NCBI RefSeq assembly: GCF_000010665.1
Contig: NC_012796.1
Coordinates: 4,173,501 to 4,237,500 of the forward strand
DNA: 64,000 bases
Origin: Solidesulfovibrio magneticus RS-1
GTDB taxonomy: Bacteria > Desulfobacterota > Desulfovibrionia > Desulfovibrionales > Desulfovibrionaceae
Reading direction: 5' to 3'
Shown: positions 1 to 10,500 of the stretch, piece by piece
How positions within the stretch are numbered: the stretch's first letter is position 1
How the letters are laid out: every line of letters begins with the position of its first letter
Program-made: the position numbers and the translations under genes
The notes under the pieces: model-generated
Databases searched by the model: none
What the model was told of the DNA's origin: nothing
The model's input: only the letters and a program-made list of their open reading frames with translations

Positions 1-138
1 ACACTGCAGAAAGAAATATGTATGGTTGCAAGGAATCACAAAATGGCGAAGGGGGAAAAGGGCTTTAAGAAATTGGAGAACAACGACAAAGAGATAAGAG
101 TTGACTCGCTTTTAAGAGAACTATGCACCAAGATATGA
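1..138 (+). CDS. 3' end of an unidentified gene (partial)
   Basis: The reading frame starting at base 1 is open for 45 codons and ends at a TGA at 136-138. The visible tail is lysine-rich and hydrophilic (ends LLRELCTKI). It enters from outside the window, so the start and family cannot be judged. It could also be chance, since 45 open codons are not rare in AT-rich DNA. Nothing else is seen between it and base 324. Confidence 0.35.
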   Translation, partial: TLQKEICMVARNHKMAKGEKGFKKLENNDKEIRVDSLLRELCTKI

Positions 139-323
139 TTTGCTGCTCTGGGTGCAGATGGTTTGGATTATCGAGAAAGACGGTTTCCATAAGGCTTCAA
201 TGCCAGAGGAAGACAAGACTAAAGTACACTCCCCCAAATGTAGCCGTGGTCATTTTATGGACTTAGCCTTGAATTCTTATCTAGGAAAAATATAATGTCG
301 TGCCTGCCCCTCTCTTGCTACAC

Positions 324-1946
324 TTATATCTTGTTAACACAAACCATGTTGGCATCGCGACCTTTTCTCACGGCCACAGACCATCCGAAAGGTTGCAATG
401 CAAACGACATATGGCGAATCTTCTTAGAAAAGGCATTGGCTGCCTTAGGAAGATGATCCATAGAGACGCCCTGCTTCTTGGCAAACTCAAGAAATTTGGT
501 GTGGAACAAAGTGGATGACATCTCTTGAGGACCGATGGAATCTAAGAACCTCACGAATATTCGACCAAAACCATCCTGATCTAAGGAATGCAACTGCCCT
601 TTGAGTCGACTTTGACGATAAGCTTCGACAAAATCGTTTTCATCAAAGCCAAGGGCAAGGGTCGCAGCATATGCCCATTTATAATAATCAGCCATACGAG
701 GCAGATTGTCTAGAGGCATGGTTCTATAGCACTGGAGCGTCTTTGCCAAAACCTTGAGATAGCCATCGAGATAAAGACCTTGTTTATCGTTGTATTCAGT
801 AAGGATCGATGTTCTGTCTCTCCGCGACGCCTTACCTACTGGGGCAAGTTCCACAAAAAGACAACGATCAAGAAGATCGGCGGCATTTGTCCAGATGTCG
901 AGTGAAGTCGTTATCATAGGCTTCTGGAGGTTGAATATAACCTCGTCGCTGTCAGTAAAAAGCTTTCGCTTTATAAAATTTCCCCCAGTGACTGCCATGC
1001 AAAATAAATCAGCGATCGTTTGTGGCACCGAAGTAACGTTGTCAAAAAACGGCATGTCGTGCTTATCAATGATCTGTGCCATTTCAGCGTCATTGTTTTT
1101 GATCTTCAGTCCTTCCTGAGCATCGGGAGCAATGAGGTTCTTCAGCATCAACGCCATGGTTGATTTGGTGCTGCCAGCTGGACCATAAAGCATCAAGGGA
1201 GGCTTAGGAATCCCTTGAATAGCCGCGACAATGGGCCATGTGGCTACCAAGATGAGATCATGCTTGTGCTTAAGATTCATCGCATCAAACATGGAGAGGT
1301 AGTCGCCGCCGGTGATAGGCGTTGGCAATGGGCAGCTATTCTCGTTCCGAGAGAAGTACACACCCATCTCACAGGCCTGCCTGATCGAGTATCCATCTCC
1401 GGTCACTACAATAACTGAGCCATGCCCATCGCATGTGTCAATGCAAATTTCGCCATTGTAATGAGCAAACCGCTTCCAGACGGTTCGCTTAGTCATTTCC
1501 CTTGAAGACAGAAGCTCACATAACCGAACCCCATCGGACAGCACCGCTTTTGTGGGAAGCTTTCCGTATTCGTCATAGAACAGGCCTTCGAGAAGTTGCT
1601 TAAATGGCTTTGTTCCGATGTAAAACACATCGAGCTTTGGATCGTTTTTCAGAACCGCGCAGGGTTGATTTTGCTGGTCTCGGAATAACTCCAGCGCCTG
1701 GATGAGTTTCGGGAAGCCCGAGGGTTCAGGTTTATCGGCAACCTCGGCGATCGGCCTGAGGTTAGTGGCAGCTTGCATTCCTGTGCGGCCTACGCCAGCA
1801 TAGGATGTGGCATTGCTTCCTTTGGGAGCGACCGGAGAATGTTGAGTGGCTCTCAAGTCTACACCATCTCGCGAAGGCACGACAGTCAAGGAAGGTTTTG
1901 CTGAAAGGGTTTTGTTCTTCTTGTGCTTTTCCTTTTTACGACTCAC
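324..1946 (-). CDS. P-loop ATPase of plasmid/phage replication type
   Basis: A 540-residue protein. The first ~60 residues are lysine- and serine-rich and look disordered. A Walker A motif (GPAGSTKST) lies near residue 255, followed by a Walker B-like stretch (PFFDNVTS) and a sensor-like KPMITTSLD; the order resembles the ATPase half of D5/primase-helicase-type proteins and uncharacterised relatives in integrated elements. I infer an ATP-driven DNA-related role; no primase or nuclease motif is visible. It is transcribed away from the rest of the island. It is AT-rich compared with the core genes right of 15.5 kb. A short diverged copy of its N-terminal region lies upstream at 2476-2525. Confidence 0.6.
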   Translation of the reverse strand: MSRKKEKHKKNKTLSAKPSLTVVPSRDGVDLRATQHSPVAPKGSNATSYAGVGRTGMQAATNLRPIAEVADKPEPSGFPKLIQALELFRDQQNQPCAVLKNDPKLDVFYIGTKPFKQLLEGLFYDEYGKLPTKAVLSDGVRLCELLSSREMTKRTVWKRFAHYNGEICIDTCDGHGSVIVVTGDGYSIRQACEMGVYFSRNENSCPLPTPITGGDYLSMFDAMNLKHKHDLILVATWPIVAAIQGIPKPPLMLYGPAGSTKSTMALMLKNLIAPDAQEGLKIKNNDAEMAQIIDKHDMPFFDNVTSVPQTIADLFCMAVTGGNFIKRKLFTDSDEVIFNLQKPMITTSLDIWTNAADLLDRCLFVELAPVGKASRRDRTSILTEYNDKQGLYLDGYLKVLAKTLQCYRTMPLDNLPRMADYYKWAYAATLALGFDENDFVEAYRQSRLKGQLHSLDQDGFGRIFVRFLDSIGPQEMSSTLFHTKFLEFAKKQGVSMDHLPKAANAFSKKIRHMSFALQPFGWSVAVRKGRDANMVCVNKI

Positions 1947-2475
1947 TTCTCTTCTCCTTTGGTAAGCTCTCTGGGCAAAGTATGCAGTCTTTCACGTTAC
2001 ACTGTAAATCAGTAGTTGAAAGTTTTCGTTAAACCATGAGCTACTGAATAAAATTTACGCATAATTGGCTGGCTGCTGATAGCTACGACAGGCCATATCT
2101 GCTGTCAATAGGCGACCGCGTGTAATTTTTATTGCAGTAAAAAATTTTTATCTTCAAGTTGCTGAAAAAGGACGAAGCAAAATTAGAAATGAGCAGTATT
2201 TTTATTTGTCGAAGATGTAATTGAACAAATGTTTAGCGAAGAATGATTATTTTTATATGTTCAAAGTAAAGATTTTTTTGACCAGCTAGTTATCGTTGCA
2301 TGACGAAGATTGAGTAAATTCAAAATCTGGAGATAATGGATAGGCTTGCAACGAGCGGAAGGTGTCGGTGGAAGTTCGAAGGCAAAACATCCATCCGTAT
2401 TTAGCCGGATTAACAGGGGAAATTCGGATATGGAAGTGAGGCGGGTCGGGAAAGATTCGTTCCGAAAAATAAGTC

Positions 2476-2525
2476 TAGTCGTGGCTGCTTGCATTGCTGA
2501 ACGGCCTACGCCAACATGTAGTTGC
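2476..2525 (-). pseudogene. Decayed fragment of the upstream ATPase gene
   Basis: Read on the minus strand this piece gives GVGRSAMQAAT, against GVGRTGMQAAT near residue 50 of the ATPase at 324-1946. The DNA matches over about 35 bases with a handful of changes (compare 1770-1805). The similarity stops soon after on both sides, so this is a remnant of a second copy or a partial duplication. Confidence 0.5.
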
Positions 2526-3079
2526 CGTGTACATTTAGTCGGCGTTTAAAATGAACTGATTTTGTCTGAAAACCACTTTTTTAATTCTCTATAAATTATG
2601 TCGATTATGCACCTTAGATCCTAGATGTCTGTCATTCAAGAAAAACTTAGTTGGTTTATAGCCCGTGCTGACGGGCCCTCTGGCGAAAATTTTATGTAAT
2701 GGACGACGACAAATACAATTGACTTGGAGGTATCGTTTATGTATTTACAATTGAATTAGTGCGAGCGAAACCCTGGTTAAGCAACCCACGCTACGCGTGC
2801 TTAATCCAATTATTCCGGGCATTACGGCAATAGTGTGGATAAGGGAGCCTGCCCCGCGAATGGCTAGGCGCAAGCGAAATATCTACACTCTGGATAAACT
2901 ACGTCGATATCCGGGCTTCTGAGCCACTTTTCCCCTCGACAATGGGATGGATGGTGGAAAAAATTTTCTCTGAAAAATGTTCACGGGACAGGCTCAAGGG
3001 GTGATTTCTGTTTTTTCGGTTTAGGGCAATGTGCTTTTAGAAGTGTAGTTTTGTAATGGTGGCTGATTAAAACAAGTAT

Positions 3080-3343
3080 TTGTTCTGTGTTTTAACTTGG
3101 ATTAGAATATATTCAATTTTTAGCTACGAATTTATTGAATATTGTTTGATGTATGCGCTTATTTCGTGGGCTATTAAGATAGCTAGGAATGGGTTGGTGT
3201 CGTTTTTGCTTGTATTTATTTTGTTTCAAAATAGCTATTCTTGGCTAATATTTTTTACAGATTTATTGTTGCTGTTGAAAAAAATGAAATCTGACGCCAG
3301 TAAATCTGGTGTTATGATTACTGACGACCAGCTTATCTGTTGA
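3080..3343 (+). CDS. Doubtful small hydrophobic protein
   Basis: An 87-codon frame with two or three strongly hydrophobic stretches (for example around GLVSFLLVFILF). No clear ribosome binding site precedes it and no family is recognised. Its only support is a good plus-strand terminator 220 bases downstream with no other coding sequence to serve. It may be a membrane peptide or chance in AT-rich DNA. Confidence 0.18.
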   Translation: MFCVLTWIRIYSIFSYEFIEYCLMYALISWAIKIARNGLVSFLLVFILFQNSYSWLIFFTDLLLLLKKMKSDASKSGVMITDDQLIC

Positions 3344-3562
3344 CTATTTCTTTGCCAAAAATTCAGGAATGATAAAAATTTAGATTTTTCTGCTGGATGG
3401 TTGTTTTGGGTTTGGTGTAAATATATTGACTAAGGCATTTTTTTTGTTGTGAAATCCCTGATTTTTGATTGAAAAATAAGTCTTAAACATGAGGAAATAC
3501 AATTGGGTATTGTTATATGGTAGTGTATTTGGCCATCTTGTGGGTTAAAATCCCTAGCTTTA

Positions 3563-3592
3563 GCTTGGTAGCTTTCACCGAGCATTTTTTTT
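3563..3592 (+). terminator. Rho-independent terminator
   Basis: Stem GCTTGGT / ACCGAGC (one G-T pair) with loop AGCTTTC, followed by A and eight T. It is oriented to end plus-strand transcription. No confident gene lies just upstream. Confidence 0.6.
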
Positions 3593-3776
3593 GGGACACA
3601 TAGCACCAAAGCAAAGACGGCCTTTTATGGCCTACTGGCAAATAGATTGTTTGATTTTTCCTGATAAAGTTTGACTTTCAGTCAGGCCTTTGAGCCTACC
3701 AACTTCAACGGGTAGGTGCTTAATTTGGTCTTTTCGGTCTGAACTAGGACCTTCCATGTAGCTGAGGAGTGTCGCT

Positions 3777-4034
3777 TTGAATTATTACGATATTTTGGGT
3801 TTAGATAAAAAGGCCACACAGGCAGAAATTAAAAAAGCATATTATTCTCTTGCGTTAAAGTTTCATCCGGATGTTAACCCGAACGGGCGGATCCTTTTTG
3901 AAAAAATAGCAAAAGCTCATAAGACTCTTTCAGATCCATCGCTTCGAGCGAAGTATGATTCACAAGGACGTTTGGAATTGGTAGCTGATGCGGATTCCTT
4001 TTTGTTTGACTACTTCTTGACTCTGTTTAAATAG
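3777..4034 (+). CDS. Small J-domain protein (DnaJ family)
   Basis: An 85-residue protein that is almost only a J domain: YYDILGL at the start, KKAYYSLALKFHPD with the HPD tripeptide that stimulates Hsp70 ATPase, and the SDPSLRAKYD end of helix IV. There is no G/F region, zinc finger or substrate-binding domain. It starts at TTG, supported by GAGGAG seven bases upstream. It is the first of four closely spaced plus-strand genes (spacings 25, -14 and -23 bases), so it probably recruits DnaK to one of the unknown downstream proteins. Partner and purpose are inference. Confidence 0.85.
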   Translation: MNYYDILGLDKKATQAEIKKAYYSLALKFHPDVNPNGRILFEKIAKAHKTLSDPSLRAKYDSQGRLELVADADSFLFDYFLTLFK

Positions 4035-4059
4035 CATTTTGTATACAAGGGGGGTTGCG

Positions 4060-4521
4060 ATGGCCGAGTTTGATAGATTTGTTGAAGAGCAATATCGCGC
4101 TGCTGGGGAAACCGTTCAGTTGTTGAAGGATATTAAAAATCCTTCTAGACTCAATAGCCTTACAAAAACATTGAGAAAACAATGTCTTGATGATCATCAA
4201 GTGCTTGAAATTGGCGATGTTGCCGTTGCAATTCATGATCAAATTCAGTTTTTAGTACCTTCACCTTTTGATATGTGGATAAAAAAACAATATTTACCTA
4301 CATTAGATGAAGTTAAGCCTTTCGTGAAGGTAAAAAAAGAAGGTGGCGAAGTTATCCGCAAGTTGTTTTCGATTGATGGAGAGAAATGTTTTTATGCGAT
4401 TGCAATTGTGTATTGTCTGGAGATGCATGATAAGAATTTTGTAGTTGAGGTAGACTATCAAGACCAGTCAGATCGTGATGAAAATATTTCAGAAGAGGTA
4501 GAACAAGATGAAGTCTATTGA
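4060..4521 (+). CDS. Unknown protein in the J-domain cassette
   Basis: A 153-residue protein, not recognised. I chose ATG 4060 because AAGGGGGG lies just upstream; a TTG at 4039 would overlap that site. The sequence is mixed alpha/beta with a charged acidic tail (DRDENISEEVEQDE). No signal peptide or membrane segment is visible. Its end overlaps the next gene by 14 bases, which suggests translational coupling. Confidence 0.65.
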   Translation: MAEFDRFVEEQYRAAGETVQLLKDIKNPSRLNSLTKTLRKQCLDDHQVLEIGDVAVAIHDQIQFLVPSPFDMWIKKQYLPTLDEVKPFVKVKKEGGEVIRKLFSIDGEKCFYAIAIVYCLEMHDKNFVVEVDYQDQSDRDENISEEVEQDEVY

Positions 4522-5281
4522 TTTGCCGAAGCTCATAGATGATCCGGTTGGATTTATTACAGAGGTTTGCAACGAATCCCCACTGGCCGCTGAATCTGCA
4601 TTGAGTGTTTACGTCGACGAAAAAGGTGACGTAGCTGCTTCGTCAGTTATAGAGGAGATGCACCCTTTGTCTCTCGCGAGAATTCTTGAAGTGCACGATT
4701 ATACTAAGCCAACCTTGATTTATAGTTTTTTGTCATGCGATAAAGCCGTAGATATTTTTAATCAACTTCCACTCCTTTGGCATAATGTCTTGCCGACCTC
4801 TGGTCAAGAATATGATGAAGAGATTTTTTCACAAAACATTATGTTGATACAAGAAAAGGCGACAAACACGCTAATGTCTATTCTTCTTTCGATGGACAAA
4901 ATTGAAGATAGGCAACTTTTTTTGGAGAAGATAGGTAGTTCCAGCGGTAGTTTTGATTATCTTCTTTTGCCATTTATAGGAGACTTTTTAGGATCTGTTT
5001 ACGGAAAATATTTAACCTCGGATTTTGATTCTATATACATAAACAATACTTATCAGGAGGATTCTCTGCCCAGCATCCCATATGAAGGGACTCCAGAACA
5101 CTTATTTTCTTTAATTGCTCATTCAAATTTAGAGATCGCTCGACGCTTACACAAAGAGTTGTTTTCTGAATCATCGCTAGTCTACAAAATGCATTCAATG
5201 TATAGGCAGGCAGTTTCACGCTCTTTAGATAATTCACTCTCAACAGGTGAGGCGGAAGATGACCTTTTTGAAGACCTCTAG
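4508..5281 (+). CDS. Unknown protein in the J-domain cassette
   Basis: A 257-residue protein, not recognised. It looks largely helical with conserved-looking hydrophobic patches (SLARILEVHDYTKPTLIYSFL) and an acidic C-terminus (GEAEDDLFEDL). It has no signal peptide, no membrane span and no nucleotide-binding motif. It overlaps both neighbours, so the four genes probably act together. Confidence 0.65.
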   Translation: MKSIDLPKLIDDPVGFITEVCNESPLAAESALSVYVDEKGDVAASSVIEEMHPLSLARILEVHDYTKPTLIYSFLSCDKAVDIFNQLPLLWHNVLPTSGQEYDEEIFSQNIMLIQEKATNTLMSILLSMDKIEDRQLFLEKIGSSSGSFDYLLLPFIGDFLGSVYGKYLTSDFDSIYINNTYQEDSLPSIPYEGTPEHLFSLIAHSNLEIARRLHKELFSESSLVYKMHSMYRQAVSRSLDNSLSTGEAEDDLFEDL

Positions 5282-6485
5282 CCAACCGAAGGTTGCGAAT
5301 TCAACTCCATTGTTGGATTTATTCAATGAATTAAAAAATAAAAAAAATTTGGACTTGCAAGAACGGGTTGCAAAGGAACTCTCTAAAATTGCCAAGTCGG
5401 TTGCTTTGAAATATTTTAATGCAGTTGAAGCGCCGTGCTTGTTGGAGGCTGCTTATATCACTATGGGGGTGGTCAATTTTTATTTGTATACGCAAATGGA
5501 GAGTAGTTTTTTGAAAAATGAGGATTTAAAAAAAAATCTGGAAATCTTAAATAAAGGCGTAGCTACTTCTGTCGATTGTACCCCTGGCAATCCTTCCAGT
5601 TTTTCTGAATTTGTAAATGATATTGGTGCAGATCCAGGTGTTCTTAGGCAATACTTCAAACAGGGTATAGTTAGATTGCGTAATTATATGCTTGTTTGTC
5701 ATGCTGATGTGGTTAAACCAAATTTAAAAAATTATTTAGTTGATAATCAACTTGTGCCTGGCAGGCCATGGCTTGGTTTCATCAATCTGGCAGAAAAGTA
5801 TAGCAAAAGAAAAAAAGAGAATATCGAATATTTTCAATACTTAAACAAGTTGGCTCGTAAGTACTTTAAAAGCAATGGTGAAGATTCACTCTTTTTTAAG
5901 TATGATTTGTCTATACAAGTCCAGGATTTAACCGACTTGGGTATATATTTGGTTTTTTCTTTTGTTACTCAGAAGTCAAATTTCTATGCTTCTGAATGTG
6001 GCCAATTCCATCAGTTCTTGCCAATGTCAAGAGCTGATGTTCTTAAGTCCTATGGAGTTTATAAGAAAAAAGGTCTGGATCTCGACATGGTGCGCAGTGT
6101 ATTGCGCAAGTTCGCAGACGAATTAGATGTCAAGCATGTGGATTATCTTCTAGAGTGTTTTAAGAATTCATCTCTGCTACAGATCAAAGAATCAATTGTC
6201 AAGATCAGTCCTTCTGATATTAGCATTCTTGATTTTAAAGAGAATTTATCTAAAGAGGAATTGGCATTGCTTCGATCGCAACCCGAGAGTGCTATTGGGT
6301 TTGATTGTGTGGCATGTTTGGAATGTGGAAAGATATTTTCAGAAATAACAAACTCACACCTTAGAAAGCATGAACTTACTAGGGAAACTTATTTAGAGAA
6401 GTACAAGTGTGGATCGAGAAAAATACTTTTTGCTGAAAAAAAAAGAGCATTGTCAAAGTCTAGATTTCATAAGAATTGTAGGTAA
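5259..6485 (+). CDS. Unknown protein with C-terminal MucR/Ros-type zinc finger
   Basis: A 408-residue protein. The first ~340 residues are not recognised and look helical. The last ~60 contain a C2H2-type finger, CLECGKIF...HLRKH (about C353, C356, H367, H371), followed by the TRETYLEKY segment typical of the Ros/MucR family of prokaryotic zinc-finger DNA-binding proteins. ATG 5259 is preferred to GTG 5247 because AGG-rich sequence lies before it. MucR proteins are normally ~150 residues, so a finger on a long unknown N-terminal part is unusual. It may bind DNA or act as a sensor/targeting subunit of the cassette. Confidence 0.7.
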   Translation: MTFLKTSSQPKVANSTPLLDLFNELKNKKNLDLQERVAKELSKIAKSVALKYFNAVEAPCLLEAAYITMGVVNFYLYTQMESSFLKNEDLKKNLEILNKGVATSVDCTPGNPSSFSEFVNDIGADPGVLRQYFKQGIVRLRNYMLVCHADVVKPNLKNYLVDNQLVPGRPWLGFINLAEKYSKRKKENIEYFQYLNKLARKYFKSNGEDSLFFKYDLSIQVQDLTDLGIYLVFSFVTQKSNFYASECGQFHQFLPMSRADVLKSYGVYKKKGLDLDMVRSVLRKFADELDVKHVDYLLECFKNSSLLQIKESIVKISPSDISILDFKENLSKEELALLRSQPESAIGFDCVACLECGKIFSEITNSHLRKHELTRETYLEKYKCGSRKILFAEKKRALSKSRFHKNCR

Positions 6486-6780
6486 CAAACCAACTGGTTC
6501 GTTCTAGATTGTCAATGAGAACAGCCGGTATTTGTCTCTGCCGAGGCAATTGATGCTCGTCAATCTATGTTGTCCATGGAGTCTATTTGAAGGTTTAGGC
6601 TTCTTGGTATGGTATTTAAAATAATATTCAGTTTTGTATCTCAACGTGCCGAAAGTGTTTTTGTGAAACTTACTGTATGTGTATGTGTTCAGTGTTTTAT
6701 GAGAATTGGCTTTTAGAATGACAGTAGAGTAGTCGAAAGTTGGTTGTCTCCATTTCAACCTAACAAATGAGGAAAATTTT

Positions 6781-7383
6781 GTGTTTGGAGATAAAGATGT
6801 CCCTCTTTTTCCTGATGAGATCGATGATTTTCGAAGTTATCTTTTGAATTCTCCAGGCGCTATGAGATTGGAAGAAGTCGAAGGGTTTTTTGCAGCTATA
6901 ATATGTTCTCCGGAAGTGGAGAATCCAGTAACTATTTTTGCTCCAGTTCTTGGGTTTCAATCTGGCGAAAGTGTAGAAGATTTTAAAAAGTATTTACCTT
7001 ATGCGGTTCGACATTTAAGATTCAATCGGTTGTGTATCGGCGACTGTAGGTATAGCCCGATGGTTTTTTCTCATGAAGAATATTATAATAATAGCCAGCT
7101 ATATGGTTACGACTGGGCCTTGGGATTTATTGAGGGCATACGTTTACATAAAGATGCGTGGCTCCCTTTTTGGGAAAGTCATAGGTTTAATAAATTTCAG
7201 AACCTGCTATATCGTCTTGCTGCTCCACTTGACCAGTATCCTCCTGTGGTGTTAAAGTCAATGACTTTGAATGTAAGAAAAAAATGGTTTTCTGAAGTGA
7301 AGCAAACTATTCCAATTGTATTTCGCCTTTTTGCTGATGTACGTACTCAGAATGTCGAAGAATACAAAAGAAAATCTTGGTGA
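6781..7383 (+). CDS. YecA/YgfB-like (UPF0149) family protein
   Basis: A 200-residue protein starting at GTG with GAGGA seven bases upstream. The region RLEEVEGFFAAIICSPE and the later YDWALGFIEGIRLHKDAWLP match the pattern of UPF0149 (YecA/YgfB) proteins, a helical family of unclear function. It lacks the C-terminal SEC-C zinc motif seen in many YecA proteins. It sits 296 bases after the zinc-finger gene and 209 before the helicase. Confidence 0.6.
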   Translation: MFGDKDVPLFPDEIDDFRSYLLNSPGAMRLEEVEGFFAAIICSPEVENPVTIFAPVLGFQSGESVEDFKKYLPYAVRHLRFNRLCIGDCRYSPMVFSHEEYYNNSQLYGYDWALGFIEGIRLHKDAWLPFWESHRFNKFQNLLYRLAAPLDQYPPVVLKSMTLNVRKKWFSEVKQTIPIVFRLFADVRTQNVEEYKRKSW

Positions 7384-7592
7384 CAGATATCTGCCGAATG
7401 TACTCTGTATTTGTGACATAGTCTTCTATCCGTCCTCTTTTAGGGTTACTTTTCCCCTGCTTTTAGCTGAATACTTTTCGCTACCAGAAATCGACGCGAT
7501 ACCATTGGATCTTCAGTCCGCAGGTCTTAAATCTATCAGCTGCAGCTGTTGGGTTTTGGGTAAAATCTTAATTTTGACTTTGGAAGAAATTT

Positions 7593-10500
7593 ATGACTAG
7601 TCCTGTTTTCACAATATCGACTATGTCCTCTATGCCAATGTTTCTCCACGATGACTTGCATTGGAATGGCGTGTTTTGTCCTGCTACACGCTACTGTAGC
7701 GATAACAACTATGAAGATTTAATAAGGATGTCTGGAAGCCACAAGTGGGCAATTATTGACAAATGTGGACGAAAGTATGAAATCAATGATAAACACCAAA
7801 AGATAATATCTATTGCGAAAGGCATTTTAGAACGAGGCAATTGGACGCTGCCCTCATGGAATTTAGAGAAAAAAATTTCCGCTTTTTTTCATAAGAAAAT
7901 GGGTTGGACTATAAAATATGACAAAAATGAACCTGGAAGATTGAAGCTAATAGCAAACGCAGGCACTGCTAGTAGAGACATAAGAAGCGCTTTGGTTTCA
8001 GCTAGTTTTCCAATTGAATTATCTGACCGAGAAATTAAAACTAAATCTAAACGATTGGTTGAGTATGTCGACAGCCCGGCAGAAGCTTCATTTTATTTGA
8101 AAGTTTTACAACCTGTTCTTGGATATCCTCTTCTTGATTATCTTCAATTTCAATTGCCAATGGAAATGCTGAATCAAGGCGATGATTTTTCTGGCCAACG
8201 AGTTGACTTTGTATTGTTTACAGGCCGAGGGTTGCGTCTGGTGATTGAGATCGATGGAATACAACATCAAGATGAATCTCAATCAATTCTTGACAATAAA
8301 AGAGACTTGGCGCTCGAAAAAGCTGGATGGAATGTCTGGCGAGTCAAAACTCACGAGCTTTCCGAGATCGAGAGACTAAAGTCAACATTAAAGCGGCATC
8401 TTGTCAAAGACAAGAATACTTACCACTGGGGTGTTGATGAAAAATTAGAAAAGCCTCGCTCGAAAGATGTCATGAGTTGTGTTTGGGGTGCAACTGTAAG
8501 TGCAAGGATTCAGTTTTTACTTTTAGAGGCTCTTGGGCTGGGATTGTTGCCTTGGGAAGAACCGTGGAATGTCTGTGTGATTGAAAAAGAAACATCGGTT
8601 GCTACTATTGCAATCGACGATTTTAGAAATTGGTTCAGCAGGATAAGATTTTTATTTGGTGAAACGCCAGTCTCGCAAATAAAAATTCACCAAAAAAATA
8701 GAATCAAAGCGTGTGATTACGTTATCGATGTTTCTGTTGCCGACCCTTATTCTAAAATTGTTCAAAGCAATGTCAACATCGGGTGGTCACGCGCATCAAA
8801 TTACCCTGCAAACAACCAATCAAGGGTGTTTTTAGGTCGTGTTTTAGCCCCTACAGAGCCTAGTGATGGATTAATAAAGTCATTTGTCCAAGATTTTTTT
8901 AGAATTAAAAGGCCAAGAACAGAGCAATGTAAAATAATTGCTCGCATCTTGTTAGGCCATGATGTCATTGGGTTGCTCCCAACAGGTGGAGGCAAAAGTT
9001 TAACATATCAACTTTGCGGCCTTTTGATGGGCGGGTTGACAATTTACGTTTCACCCCTGAAGTCTTTGCTGCAAGATCAGAGAGAGCGCTTGTGTGATTT
9101 TGGAATTGATCTGGTCGCTGAAATTTCGAGTTCTTTGAATTATATTCAAAAAGAAAAAGCGAGTTTACTGTTAAAGCTTGGGTGTGTGCGTTTTCTACTC
9201 ATAGCTCCTGAACGATTTTTAAAAGAAGACTTCAGAAATGACCTAAGCATTTACCGAACAATGTACGGGGAAGTCAACCAGATAGTTGTTGACGAATGTC
9301 ACTGTGTAAGTGAATGGGGGCATGAATTTCGACCTGCATATCTATGTTTAAGTCGAATTGCAAAAGAACGAACTACGAGATTCGGCATATCATCACCCCT
9401 GGTTGCATTAACCGGAACAGCCTCTCCAGTGGTATTGTCTGACATACAGCGAGAGTTAGGCATTTTGGGGGCCGATGCCGTCATAAAACCTGTCAAAATG
9501 GACAGGCCTGAAATTGCTCTTGAATGCATTCAAGTTGCTCAAGACCATAAGACAGGGGTCTTGAAACGAATAATACATGAATGTGTGAGGAATAAAGATC
9601 ATGGCAACAGGGATGGTGTTTTGATTTTTTGCAGGTATATCACTAGTCGCGATGGCGTATTGGCAGTGTCTTCTGAACTATTGAGTATTTTGCTCGAAGA
9701 CGATGTGCGATTTTATTGTGGTGAAAGTCCTAGCTGGAAACATTTAGCGGCTTTTAAATTGAAGAAAAAAGCAGCAGCATTGAAAGACAAAGAAATAGTC
9801 GCCGCGATACCCTCTTGGGCGAGTGAAAATTCGTGCGAAACACCCAGTTCAAATTATGACTGGGATAAAGTGAAAATAAAAAGCCAACGCGATTTCATAA
9901 GCGGAAAAAAAAATAATTACCGATTTTTAGTAGCGACCAAAGCCTTTGGAATGGGAATTGACAAACCTTCTATCCGAAAAGTTATTCATTATACAACGCC
10001 AGAATCACCAGAGGCGTATTATCAAGAAGTAGGAAGAGCCGGACGAGACGGAAGACAGTCAGAGGCAATCCTCTTGTTCTCTGACGAAGACGGAGAAATT
10101 GCCAATAAAATTCTTGACCCAACCACGAGCTTAAAAGACGCAAAAAATTTATATGATAATTACAAAAAAAACAACCCATTTGGAGGCGGTGATTTTGTAA
10201 AAACTTTTTATTTTCACAACAATTCTTTTGCTGGGATAGAGGACGATATTGATTGCACAGAGTCTGTTCTCAGTGAAGTAAGAAGAATGCTCGAAAGCAA
10301 TAGGCCAGTAATATTGACTTATGACACCAGTATTGATTCCAACTCGCTAAGCGAAGCTAAACAATACTGCTCAAGACAGGAACACTCGATTGAATACTCG
10401 CTGATCCGATTGATTAATCTTGGGATTGTATGCGACTACACAAAAGACTACAAATGTAACACTTTCAAAATCATTGTCAATTCACAATGGAATGAAATCA

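Larger units (their letters stand above)
1947..3776. other. 1.8-kb AT-rich stretch without a convincing gene
   Basis: No reading frame here is well supported. It contains a decayed piece of the neighbouring ATPase gene (2476-2525), a repeated TACAATTGA at about 2715 and 2749, a compositionally mixed, more GC-rich block at about 2760-2990 with several possible short hairpins, a hydrophobic 87-codon frame (3080-3343) and a plus-strand terminator (3563-3592). The terminator implies some transcript comes from the left, so a non-coding RNA or a tiny gene is possible. Confidence 0.4.

Noticed and set aside
7316..7600. A 94-codon frame between the YecA-like and helicase genes
   Set aside because: It overlaps both neighbours, has no ribosome binding site and no recognisable sequence.
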